DNA from: Taxillus chinensis
Lineage: Eukaryota > Streptophyta > Magnoliopsida > Santalales > Loranthaceae
DNA: 64,000 nt
NCBI GenBank assembly: GCA_023512835.1
Contig: JAKCVP010000383.1
Span: forward strand, 62,001 to 126,000
Direction: 5' to 3'
The first letter of the stretch is position 1. Every line of letters begins with the position of its first letter. The notes beneath the pieces are model-generated. The model was given only the letters and a program-made list of their open reading frames with translations. It searched no databases and was not told the origin of the DNA. Shown in pieces: positions 1-9,059 of this stretch. The translations under genes were made by a program, and so were the position numbers.

Positions 1-386
1 ATGATCCTGGCACACGACAAGATTCGGTCTCAGTCATCACTAGACAGGCTCGAACGGAATGGGCCAGACGCATATGTAGAACCATGGACAGATTGGAAGG
101 AACGCCCAGAGTGGCCGCGCCGAGTCGCAAACAAAATCGTACTGGGACATGACTTCATCGCAACGCCCTCGAGAGTGAGAATCTTCTGTATCAGTCAGTC
201 CTTGACAGTCTCAAGAACCGCAAATTTTCAATGCAAACAAGTCAGAGAGCGCCTCGAGTCTGGAGGAAGCTGCCGGGAATCATCATGGACTTTTGTTCTT
301 CATTCGCTTGGCGTCGTTCATAGTGGTGATTCATGTCCCACAGCTATCGACAAGCCGCTATCCCAGAAACAAAGAGAAAAATCGCT
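1..386. other. No gene recognised at window edge
   Basis: This stretch lies downstream of the minus-strand uL14 gene. A 141-codon open frame runs on the plus strand from position 1 into the ribosomal protein gene. Its translation has no domain, repeat or family resemblance I recognise, and it overlaps the last exon of a conserved gene. It probably holds the uL14 3' UTR and intergenic DNA. Confidence 0.5.
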
Positions 387-1046
387 TTACATCACGACAC
401 CAGCATTGCTGGCAATACGCTATTAAAAAGATGTTAGCACCCATCCGCGTGTGATTCCGTGGACCAGCATAACTCACAGGCCATAGCTCAGCAGCCTCCT
501 TTGCCACGGGTCCTGTGATAGCACTGCCCTTCATCTCGCCCTTGGGGTTGACAATGACACCAGCGTTGTCCTCAAAGTACAGGAAGACACCGTCGGGGCG
601 CTTCCAAGGCTTGCTCTGACGAACGACAACAGCGGGCATGACCTTCTTCCTCAGCTCGGGCTTTCCCTTCTTGACTGTGGCCATAACCATGTCGCCAGCA
701 CCTGCAGCGGGCAGACGGTTGAGACGGGCACCGAAGCCCTTGACAGCGATAACGTAGAGGTTACGGGCGCCGGAGTTGTCTGCGCAGTTCATGACGGCAC
801 CGCTGTACATCTTCTGTTAGCCTCGTGCCCTTCTTCTTTCATGGCGCTTTATCCTCAGAGCTCTGGGGGAGCCAGATTGTCTTTGCGGTATGCTGTAGAG
901 GGACTGGAGTGCAAGGTAAGACGTACACAGGAAGAGCGAGAGTCATCTTGAGCTTGTTGCCCTGACCACCACGTCTGTGCACTTGTTAGCCATCATTGCC
1001 GCGCGCGCTTCGGGAATATGGTAGGTACATACCCGCGAGAGGCCAT
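387..1046 (-). CDS. RPL23: 60S ribosomal protein L23 (uL14)
   Basis: This is the cytosolic large-subunit protein uL14, which sits at the subunit interface and binds 25S rRNA. Four exons are read on the minus strand: 1046-1033, 974-927, 802-478 and 419-387, giving 139 residues, the usual family length. The start [15 protein letters not shown] and the end [10 protein letters not shown] are both classic. The core contains [12 protein letters not shown] and [14 protein letters not shown]. The first exon is only 14 nt, as in many fungal ribosomal protein genes, and all introns (58-124 bp) have GT...AG ends. The stop is the TAA at 389-387. An in-frame ATG at 810 lies inside the second intron and is not the start, because joining at 927/802 restores the conserved sequence [13 protein letters not shown]. 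Confidence 0.97.
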
Positions 1047-1637
1047 TTTTGCAGTTCTGTATAGGGTGGTTGCTGTTGCGAAGAAAGGTACTACAGCGCG
1101 AAGTTGCAAAGTTCGACAGCCAAGACTTCTGGTGCGAAATATTAACGTGTGATCACTGTGGGGCTAAGTCGGGATTAAAAGTTTGATCACCTCTCCCATC
1201 GAGCTCCGTCCTTGAACATGTATCAGCAACACCAGTGACTCTACTCATTGCGAATGCTGAGGAACTCTGTAACTGGTCTACCGCAATCAAGCTTTCAGAT
1301 CTCGACTTTGATTACGGTCTTGCTAGGGCGCCCCCAAATCTGAAAAGAGCAGCTTCCCGACATCGTGTAGTCAAATGGTCTGACTCTCGGATTCAATGAG
1401 AGCGGCATCCCAAGCTGAAAGGTTTCATGTTTGTGGCAATAGTAACGTGAGGAACTCAATCGGACCTAGTAGCTTTACGCATAGCTATCTTCCTACATAT
1501 TCTGCAAGAACGATATACTTGTTAAGCCAACAATCATGAACCACCAGCGCCTCGCTATGTAAACCAAATCGTGTCAAGCATCAACCACCCTAATAGCCCA
1601 TGAAGTATCGCCAACGAAGCGGGAATGTAGATGCCGC
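1047..1637. other. Intergenic: uL14 promoter and RPD3 3' flank
   Basis: About 590 bp separate the uL14 start codon from the stop of the deacetylase gene; both genes are on the minus strand. I see no conserved open frame or RNA gene. The part next to 1047 should hold the ribosomal protein promoter and the part next to 1637 the deacetylase terminator, but no named element stands out. Confidence 0.5.
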
Positions 1638-3545
1638 CTAAGCATCAGTCGTCTCCGCAACTTCAGTTGCAGCCTCGGCGTTGGCATCCTCCTCGTTACG
1701 CTCCTCTGCACCCTGCTCTTTAGCCATGGACGGCTCTGCGGCTTTATCAGCATCGTCTGCCATTTCCACGTCTGCAGGCGTGGCGGTAGGCTGTTGAGTT
1801 GTCGATGCACCCTCGCCCGTCGCAATTGTGTCCGCTGTGACGCCTGCATCATCCTCCATACGGACATCGCCATCCTCGGACTGCTCACCAGATGCGCCGA
1901 CTTCAACCGGCTTTGCAGCTGAACTCTCTGCCTTTGTGTCTTGCTCGTCTCCCCGAGTCTCTCCATTGGCTTCCCTTGTCGGACTTGCTGGAACGCTGTC
2001 GAAGTTGTCGTCCGCATTGGCGTTTTGATAGTCCATGATATTGAGACGCCGCGGCTTGTCTTTTCTGATGATGCCGTTGCGTGCATCTTCGTCTTCGTCC
2101 TCGCTCTCCTCGAACTCGCGTTCGTCCGTGGTCTTGTTGTCCCATCTGCGCTGCGTGTTACGTACGTCCTTGTTCTCATCTTCATCGAGATCATCCAGCT
2201 CCGCATCTGCCTCATCATCCATGCCTTCGATATCGCCCGGCACATCCTGTAGTTGCACTGATGGGCCATGTTGTGTACGCTTGAGGTTTTCGATCACGCT
2301 CGTTCGAATCTTGTTGATGTACTCGTCAGAATTGGCGTTATCCATGTTCGACGACCGTACATCCAGTTCGAAGTCAGGCGCAAAGTATTCGTAGTATTCG
2401 TTGTAGGGCAAGTCGGGACCGATGGGGTGGCCCACCAAAAGACTTGTCTCATATGCCCAGGTGCGCGCAACGTTCCTCATCGTGTAGCCACCGCCACCAA
2501 GTACCAAGCATGGAACATTGAAGCCTTTGACAAAAGACACGCAATTGGCGTGACCCTTCATGCTCAAGTTGAAGCAACCAAGACGGTCACCAGAGAGACT
2601 GTCACCTCCACATTGAAGAACAATTGCACCCGGCTTGTACCATTCCATTACCGCCTGAATGATAGGCTCGAAGAGGTTCTTGTAGGATGTATCATCGATA
2701 CCGTCTCGGAGCGGGACATTTACTGAGTAGTATTTGCCTGAGCCGACGCCGATGTCCCGAAGCTCGCCGGTGCCTGGGAAATACTCTCCATACTTGTGGA
2801 ATGAGACGGTCATGACACGGTCAGTAGTGTAGAAAGCTTCTTCGACACCATCTCCGTGGTGAACATCAATATCAATGTACAGAACACGCTCATGAAAGCG
2901 CAGGAGCTCTAGAATACCGAGAACGATGTCTGGGTATAGCGTTAACGTGATTGTGCGGATATAGATGCTCGCTAGAAGGGGCGCCTACCATTGACATAGC
3001 AGAAGCCACTTGCCTCGCTTTTCTTCGCGTGATGAAGACCTCCTGCGTAATTGATGGCGATGTCGCACTTGCCGCGATTCAGCCGCGCGGCACCCTCCAT
3101 GCTGCCTCCGGCACTGATGGCGCAAAACTCGAAGAGTCCATCGAAAACAGGGCAGTCGTCGCCCACATTGAACTTTCCTTGTTCCTTAGCATAATTGTCC
3201 ATGTTATCTGGCGTGACCCGGTGTAGAAAGTCGATGTATTCGTCGGTGTGGAATTGTGTCATTTCGAACTTGTTGGCGGGTTTGGCACGCTTTACGGATT
3301 GTTAGTCGTGACTTGGGCATGCGCTATGGCATGGTTGAGCTTACATAGATTTCCATATGCTTGTACAGCCCCGTGTTCAAGATCAAGCTGTGTGCAATGC
3401 GGATACGATGCGGCTTCATGGGATGGCCAGACGTGTATGCAAAATTACCAACATCAGAGTCGTAGAAGTACGCGATCTTCTTGCGGTTGTTGCGAGCATT
3501 ATTGAAGTTGTACTCCTCCACTGGAGGGCCGACGGCCGACGTCAT
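1638..3545 (-). CDS. RPD3: Class I histone deacetylase, RPD3/RpdA type
   Basis: This is a zinc-dependent lysine deacetylase acting on histone tails in the nucleus, the catalytic subunit of Rpd3/Sin3-type corepressor complexes. Three exons (3545-3345, 3289-2989, 2929-1638) encode 597 residues, with introns of 55 and 59 bp. The catalytic domain covers about residues 15-390: [37 protein letters not shown], the zinc and active-site segment [17 protein letters not shown], and [14 protein letters not shown]. The C-terminal ~170 residues are acidic and low in complexity (Asp/Glu/Ala rich), with a basic motif [13 protein letters not shown] after the acidic run. Filamentous-fungal RpdA proteins are known for such an extended C-terminus. 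The start at 3545 gives the family N-terminus with no upstream alternative needed. Confidence 0.96.
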
Positions 3546-4150
3546 GGTGCGATATGAGCAACGGGGTTTAGGTTAGATCGTAAAGCAGATGGAAGTAGGG
3601 GGAACAATCCTGAGGTGCAAGGCGTAGCAAGCATGAGGGCGCGAATTAAACTAGAGCTGTGTGGAAGGCACGAAGGAACGGTGTCGTAGCTATGATCGTC
3701 GCGAACGTGAGCCCATGTCGGAGCTAAGAGCGCACTAACCCTTTTCAGCCGTGCTCGCTCGCGGGCTCCGGCCCAATGTCCAGTCAAGGTCTCACTCGAT
3801 CTTTCATGGACGGTGACCGCAATGCCTATGAGTCTGTGTCAGAACAGTGGCCACGGTATCTCGAGTCACTTACACGCTTGAGACGGCCGAACCGGTCTGT
3901 ACTAGTAAATAGTGACAAACTTCATCTTCTGAGCTCAGCAAGCGGTGATGCCCGGCAAACTATACATGGCGCGTCCTTCCCAGTATTTTTTTACGAGGTT
4001 TACCCGTGATGGAATTCAAGTGGTAGTAATCCGCTTGATCTCGTTTCAGGAGGTTGCTTCTCAGTGACGGCTGCGTTATCAAGTGCAAGCTATTCTACTG
4101 ACCCACCTTTCTTGCCGTCCAATCCTCTTCCCTTATTCGTACCCTTCCAG
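3546..4150. other. Divergent intergenic region between RPD3 and BTB gene
   Basis: This is a 605-bp gap between two divergently transcribed genes and so should carry both promoters. Short open frames cross it (for example plus 3776-4009) but have no recognisable content. I see no RNA gene or repeat. Confidence 0.5.
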
Positions 4151-5013
4151 ATGCGGATCCGAATCACAATGGCACCAGAGTCCCTTCACGAAGACCATCG
4201 CGAGATGACGACAGATTCTCTAGGCTTAGCCATGGACAATCCGTTTGATGCGCCGTCGTGGCCACCGTAAGTAAAATCGCGCAGTCGGACCCACAGAACC
4301 AGATTATGCCCTTTCTGTCTTGACTTATGGCCAGGGACTGAGCTGACTTCTATAGCATTTCAAAATTTTCCAATCCTATAACCTTACTTGTTGATGAAGA
4401 TCGCCTCGCGCTGTCTGCACACTTGCCGTTCCTTACCAGGTCCAGCACCTATTTCGCCAAAATGTTCGCTCCAAACGCCCTCTGGGAAGAGAATCAGTCT
4501 AAGGAAGTGAATATGACCGAATGGAGCAAGGATACCGTCGAAAGCTTCCTCTCTTTCATTTATACAGGCATCATCCCAGAAGACGTCGCTTCTTGTACGT
4601 GTTGGGAAAGTACCATACCACTCATCCTTTTCGCATACTATTACGGCGTTGAAGAGCTTCGCCTCCGACTTGAATCGGCAGTCACAAAGTTCTGCGAGGG
4701 ATTTGCAGATGGCTGCACGGACAACTATAGACGATACCGGAGCAGTCACACGGTCCCTGCTGATAAGCTCCCTACCAATGATCAGCTTACTCTACTCTGG
4801 GAAGGTGTGCCTCAGCGCTCGTCGATCCAAGACAGCTTGGCTTGTGCATGGATCTTTCACAACAGGTCCCAAATCAGCGGATCCGAAAGCTCTGTTGATT
4901 GGGAGAAGATTTTCAAACCATTGCCGCGAAAGTTTTTGAGAGATGCTGTGAAAGCGGTCCTGGTTAATAAAGACCTTCGTCCGCGCGAGTCTTGTTACAA
5001 TTGTAACTGTTGA
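4151..5013 (+). CDS. BTB/POZ domain protein
   Basis: Two exons (4151-4266 and 4356-5013; intron 4267-4355 with GTAAGT donor and TATAG acceptor) give 257 residues. Residues about 45-150 read as a fungal BTB/POZ fold: TLLVDEDRLALSAHLPFL, then RSSTYFAKMFAPNALWEE, then VESFLSFIYTGII, the usual pattern of a self-associating domain found in CUL3 adaptors and transcription regulators. The C-terminal half (after LRLESAVTKFCE) has no domain I recognise. The open frame extends upstream to 4064 without an ATG, so the ATG at 4151 is used; the one at 4169 is also possible. The cellular role cannot be read from the sequence. Confidence 0.85.
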
Positions 5014-5156
5014 AAGTAGCTCGGAGTCGATAGATTGGCCGCGCATCATCAGCGTCGGTGACCAATGAAGCGTGGATCACCCGAGTGACTTCCACGTTGG
5101 TCGCCATGATGCGGGAGATCGATACCAGACAACCGAAGAAAAGCATCGAAGGATGC

Positions 5157-5550
5157 TTATGAATTACTGCCATAGATTTTACGAAGCTTTCTATACCTCT
5201 TCAAGTAATAACTATTAAAAACTTGTCAGTTTGAGCGACTCCACAAGAGCACCGTAGTAGCTCGTCAACCAAAGCAGACTTACAGGGCCTCTATCTCCTT
5301 CTTCACGTACTCTGCCTGCGCAATACCCTTTCTTATCTCTTCGGGATCTGTCAAGTGCGCTTTCCCAGTAAAGGCTTTGTGTAGACGGGGTCGGAAATAG
5401 TCATATCCAAGAGGATATTCTCGGCCCATGAACAGCAACTCTGCACTTATGGTCAGACGGTATACCCATGTAATTGGGGATCCATTGATTTGGCCGACCT
5501 TTATAAATGCGGATGACCTGATGTCTCAAAGACAAGCCTGCTTCTACCAT
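5157..5550 (-). CDS. LYR-motif protein, ETFRF1/LYRM5-like
   Basis: Three exons (5550-5499, 5440-5284, 5211-5157) encode 87 residues, the size of the family. The protein starts MVEAGLSLRHQVIRIYKELL and continues FMGREYPLGYDYFRPRLHKA, then DPEEIRKGIAQAEYVKKEIE and LYYLKRYRKLRKIYGSNS. This follows human ETFRF1 (LYRM5) along its length: LYR-type helix, GREYP, DYFR, and the C-terminal Leu-(Arg/Lys)-(Arg/Lys)-Tyr segment. Such proteins act in the mitochondrial matrix with acyl carrier protein; ETFRF1 binds and deflavinates the electron-transfer flavoprotein. The first intron uses a poor donor (GTCGGC) but has a good CTGAC branch site before TGCAG; the second has a GTAAGT donor. The gene diverges from the thioesterase at 5783. 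Confidence 0.88.
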
Positions 5551-5782
5551 TGTATGATGATTGCATTGACCACATTGATGAAGGCCCGTTCGGTGGCGGA
5601 GGAGGAAGTGGCGGAGTCAATGACATCCCTCGCATGAGGTCAATGAGGCTCTGCGGACGCTCGGATAGACTTTCAACGACATCGGCTGTACAAGCTGCAT
5701 GTACAGCTCCCTGCATAGCCGTGACAGCTTCCTTGCTCCCCAAGTCTCACGTTGTTCCTGCTTTACAAAGCTCCTATCGGAT
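5551..5782. promoter_or_regulatory. Shared divergent promoter, LYR protein / thioesterase
   Basis: Only 232 bp separate the start codons of the minus-strand LYR gene and the plus-strand thioesterase gene, so both promoters and both 5' UTRs must fit here. The interval contains a G-rich run near 5590-5612. No TATA box or named factor site is clear. The shared-promoter role is inferred from spacing alone. Confidence 0.55.
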
Positions 5783-6882
5783 ATGCCTCGAGCGCACCCT
5801 TTCCATACGTGTCTGATCAAATCTCCCACGCGCAGGGTTTTGCATTGCAGTCCTCGCGTTTTCTCAGCCCCGCAACAGCCCCTCCCTCCAGCCGAGAGCA
5901 CACCGTCACCGCGCACAGTAGATGATCTTCGACGGCGACTAGGAACATGCATCAAATTCGGTCTTACTCCTGCTCAGCTTCTTGAAGCTGGTGAGTTGTT
6001 AAAGATTATGGCGCGGGACTGGCGAGAACTCTTGGCTGGAAGCGAGGGGTTCCTGACGCGTAAAGAGAGACGAGGTCTGTACAGGCAGGAGGTCGTATGG
6101 GGAGAAATGGTACGTCTGAGCATCCGGGAAAGAGATGCTATGGTTAAGAGGCTAATAATGAGTCCGTGATCTTAGGATGTAATGGTGCGTAGATTAAAAC
6201 AATTGAATTATTTCGTACCTTCTCTACGCGTTCAGAGCTAAAACTGCTGCAGGGTACGTGATTAAATGGTATACAACGTCAACGGTCTACCCATTGCTAA
6301 CGCCTTCAAGGCCACGTGAACAATGTGACGTATAATCGCTACGCAGAGTCTGCGCGCATAAATTGGATCATGCGTTACGCGATGTATCACGACCCAGCAA
6401 ATGCAGAGCTGTGGCGGAGCCTGTGGACACCAAAGGGTGATGGACTGATTTTCAGAAAGATGACCACGCACTTCAAATTTGTAGGTTCTGCAGTCTTCTT
6501 CCAGTGCAAACGTTGACGAGATATGCAGCCGATGGCTTTTCCCGATCGCGTGAGCGTGTACCACAAGCTCCGTTCCATACCTGATCCTCATGCGGATGGA
6601 TTCCTGTTAGATGTCATTATCCTCTCAGAGAAACATCGACGCATAGCAGCTCGATGTGAGGAGGACATCGTACTCTACGACTACCAAAAGGGCGCAAAGC
6701 TGAAGCTTGGAAGCAGGCCATTCATGTTGCGAGCATTTCAGGAGACTTTCCGCGAGCAAGAGGAGACAAAAGCCCTCATGATGAGGCGTGTAGCTGAGCT
6801 AGTGCAAGCCGTCCGTCGCATTGAAGTGGGAAGCTGGGATCGGGCGGACGCGAAAGAGGATTTGGGAGCTGCCTCTGCGTAG
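5783..6882 (+). CDS. Hotdog-fold acyl thioesterase-like protein, probably mitochondrial
   Basis: Five exons are proposed: 5783-6109, 6176-6184, 6253 (one base), 6311-6480 and 6529-6882, giving 286 residues. The key motif WGEMDVMGHVNNVTYNRYAE is a 4HBT-type hotdog signature (D-x-x-GHVNN-x-x-Y) and is assembled only when the 9-nt and 1-nt exons are included. The N-terminus MPRAHPFHTCLIKSPTRRVL is basic, lacks acidic residues and looks like a mitochondrial presequence. Later segments include FRKMTTHFKFPMAFPDRV and FLLDVIILSEKHRRIAARCE, as in fungal mitochondrial thioesterase-like proteins. The true substrate is unknown. If the one-base exon is wrong, a 13-nt exon ending at 6188 also keeps the frame but replaces the conserved Gly by Val-Arg. 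An upstream in-frame ATG lies at 5699. Confidence 0.8.
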
Positions 6883-6929
6883 TAGCCATGGCTTTCTAGC
6901 ATTTCAGAGCATAGCATGGTTGAGACTTT

Positions 6930-7985
6930 CTATTCGCCTCTGAATTGTGGTGGGCGCTTCTCTGCAAAAGCCTTCAATGCCTCTAGTCGATCTTTCGTGT
7001 CCAACACATTCTCGTAGGCCTTGCCTTCTTCTTCTTCGCATGGAACGGGCGCCGTCATCGCGGAGATCAAGTTCCTAGTCGCGAGTGGCGCACTAAGTGC
7101 TATGTTTGCAGCCACGCGAAGAGCCCCTTCGAGCACGGCACCCTTTTCATCATCTGGCCGTGATGGCGTTACATGTGTGCACATCCCCAATTTCAATGCA
7201 TCGTCAGCTTTGACGCGCCGTGCGGTGAGTGCGAGGTCCAAAGCACGAGCTCTGCCAATGATTTCGGGTAGGCGATAGGTACCTCCTGCACCTGGAATGA
7301 TCCCCAGTCGCGTCTCGGGTAGGCCAACAACGGCGTTGGCGGCGAAAACCCGAATATGCGTACGAAGTGCAAGCTCGAGCCCGCCACCCAGAGCTGCTCC
7401 GTTGACTGCCGCGATAGTCGCTACAGGTAGTATCTGTAGTCTGTGCATCATGTACCGCATATCGCTAAGAAACTGTCGAACCTGGTCTTCGGTCATGGTC
7501 TTGCGCTCCTTGAGATGTGCTCCAGCACAGAACGCTTTGTCCATATTGCTGGCCAGCACAAGAACTCGAGTGCAATCGTCAGGTCCTGCTTTCTGACCGT
7601 GAATCGATTCGACAATCTCGCCCAACTCTGCGACCATGTCTCTGCTCAGCGCATTGAAAGAAGACGGATCGTTGAGCTTGATCACCTTTATGATGCCTGT
7701 GTGAGGAGCCTTGTAATCCTCGATGTTGAGTCTGGAAGTTCTGCTTGAGCGGATCGGGTTTTTGAGTGAGATATGAGATCCAGATTCCCATGCGTCAACA
7801 TCGAGCTTCGTGGGACCTGCGTCTGCGGTGGTGGAATATCTGCTTCTGTAGTTGATCTTCGTGGCGTCGTACCCTACCGACAGCGAGCCTGATCTCTTAC
7901 TATCGAGAGACATGACACAGCGTGCCTCAAGTCTTGCAAAGTTCCTTCCCAACGACCTTCTGACTATGTAGAGAGCCATCTGCAA
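6930..7985 (-). CDS. Mitochondrial enoyl-CoA hydratase, methylglutaconyl-CoA hydratase (AUH) type
   Basis: This is a single-exon crotonase-superfamily protein of 351 residues. AUH-type enzymes hydrate 3-methylglutaconyl-CoA in leucine breakdown in the mitochondrial matrix. The N-terminal ~60 residues are Arg/Ser rich (MALYIVRRSLGRNFARLEAR), fitting a targeting peptide; starts at 7985 or 7979 are both possible. The crotonase core holds the CoA/oxyanion segment KAFCAGAHLKER, then AAVNGAALGGGLELAL, and the active-site loop GLPETRLGIIPGAGGTYRL with the catalytic Glu context. The tail DTKDRLEALKAFAEKRPPQF is typical of AUH proteins. It converges on the thioesterase gene with 47 bp between stop codons. 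The substrate is inferred from family resemblance only. Confidence 0.9.
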   Translation of the reverse strand: MQMALYIVRRSLGRNFARLEARCVMSLDSKRSGSLSVGYDATKINYRSRYSTTADAGPTKLDVDAWESGSHISLKNPIRSSRTSRLNIEDYKAPHTGIIKVIKLNDPSSFNALSRDMVAELGEIVESIHGQKAGPDDCTRVLVLASNMDKAFCAGAHLKERKTMTEDQVRQFLSDMRYMMHRLQILPVATIAAVNGAALGGGLELALRTHIRVFAANAVVGLPETRLGIIPGAGGTYRLPEIIGRARALDLALTARRVKADDALKLGMCTHVTPSRPDDEKGAVLEGALRVAANIALSAPLATRNLISAMTAPVPCEEEEGKAYENVLDTKDRLEALKAFAEKRPPQFRGE

Positions 7986-8458
7986 AGACCTGGCATGCGA
8001 GATCCGAGATGTAGTGGTCGGACGATGCGTGGCGTTATGTAAGCCTTGACGCTGAGCACCAGAATCGATTCGAATATGTAGCGATTAGCGAACACAAGAA
8101 ATTTAGCAGCGTCAAAGTCGAATTAAATCAGACTTGGAGCATGTTCAGGCATTGATGTCTGCAACGCGGTAAGTGGCTTATGCCGAAGCCAGCCGATCAA
8201 TATTAGGGATTGGGTCAAATGCACGTGATAACATCCGCATAACATACCTCGTACCTTTAGCATTGTATGAACCTGGTCTGGGTTCCCGTATGTTCTAATC
8301 AAAGTGCGAAAGGCTGTTGTAGGTATGAATCCTCCCTAGGGTACTTTGTACAGGTCCTGGACGGCCCCCATGACAATCACTTTTTGCAGGGATCATGGAA
8401 GACGGGATGGAGAGTCACCCGCTCTCATTACCCGATCTAGTCTAGTATGCATGACATC
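7986..8458. other. Intergenic DNA left of the transposon
   Basis: About 470 bp lie between the hydratase start and the 9-bp target duplication. It should contain the hydratase promoter. Base composition is normal (CA and TG dinucleotides are common), in sharp contrast to the island that follows. No gene is seen. Confidence 0.5.
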
Positions 8459-8467
8459 GTCTGATGT
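8459..8467. repeat. Target site duplication, left copy
   Basis: The 9 bases GTCTGATGT directly precede the left inverted repeat and recur exactly at 17738-17746 after the right one. A 9-bp duplication is the hallmark of Mutator-like transposons. Confidence 0.93.
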
Positions 8468-8600
8468 GGGATTTGATAACGAACACCCACCCCCCAAAAC
8501 ACCCACCCCCTAAAACGGGACTAGGTACCCGTAGCGTAGGCTCTATACTAAAATTTAGTAATACTTCTACGTAGATTACCCTTGATATATTATTAATAAA
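8468..8600 (+). repeat. Left terminal inverted repeat of the MULE
   Basis: It matches the reverse complement of 17620-17737. Differences: the left copy carries an extra unit of about 17 bp (a second CACCCACCCCC..AAAA block near 8497-8515), and the inner ends differ at a few positions (GATATA versus AACGCG near 8583-8590). The first ~45 bp keep CA and TG dinucleotides; the inner ~85 bp have none. Confidence 0.93.
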
Positions 8601-8775
8601 TTTTTTAACTTCTCTCTATAACTTCTCCTATTACTATCTACTTATTATAGGTACCTAATATATCTACCCTAGTCCTAGACTATATATACGAACGTATCCC
8701 GTCTCTAGAGGATATATATAACTCTTTTAAGAAAACAATAAAGGCTTATAATTTTAAAAAGGGAAAAAACATTAA

Positions 8776-8779
<4 letters not shown>

Positions 8780-8806
<27 letters not shown>
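8780..8806. repeat. Poly(A) tract of 27 bases
   Basis: An uninterrupted run of 27 A residues ends 4 bp before the left LTR. It lies in the MULE 5' coding remnant, where it would encode a Lys run, or it may be a slippage-expanded tract at the retrotransposon insertion point. Assembly length error is possible in such a run. Confidence 0.8.
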
Positions 8807-8807
<1 letters not shown>

Positions 8808-8810
8808 TAG

Positions 8811-8991
8811 TGTAAGAGGGAGAGGTGCGGTGCACCTGCGCACCTCCGTCGCGCTACCGGTGCTACGTTTATCCGCCCGTGCCGGGTATATATAGGGAGG
8901 AGGGGATAGAGTATTCCTCTTCTCTTCTTAAGTAATAGTTCTATTACTACTCTACTATCTCTATACTACGCCCTCTTACTTCTATCTTATA
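8811..8991 (+). repeat. Left LTR of the Gypsy element
   Basis: This copy is 181 bp and collinear with 15462-15642. Almost all differences between the copies are C/T or G/A transitions at former CpA/TpG sites. Its outer (5') ~90 bp are largely unmutated (GGTGCGGTGCACCTGCGCAC), whereas its inner 3' half is mutated. A TATATATAGGG segment near 8885-8895 could be the promoter TATA box. Confidence 0.92.
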
Positions 8992-9059
8992 AGCTATTAC
9001 TTCTAAAAAGGAGTACCTAGGTAGAAATAGTATAATACTACTATATTACTAACTAATCG

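Noticed and set aside
1..426. 141-codon plus-strand frame at the window start
   Set aside because: It runs antisense into the last exon of uL14 and its translation has no domain or low-complexity pattern typical of real proteins.
6185..6310. 13-nt exon ending at 6188 (GTAGAT donor) in the thioesterase
   Set aside because: It keeps frame but destroys the conserved Gly of GHVNN, so the one-base exon reading is preferred; transcripts are needed to decide.
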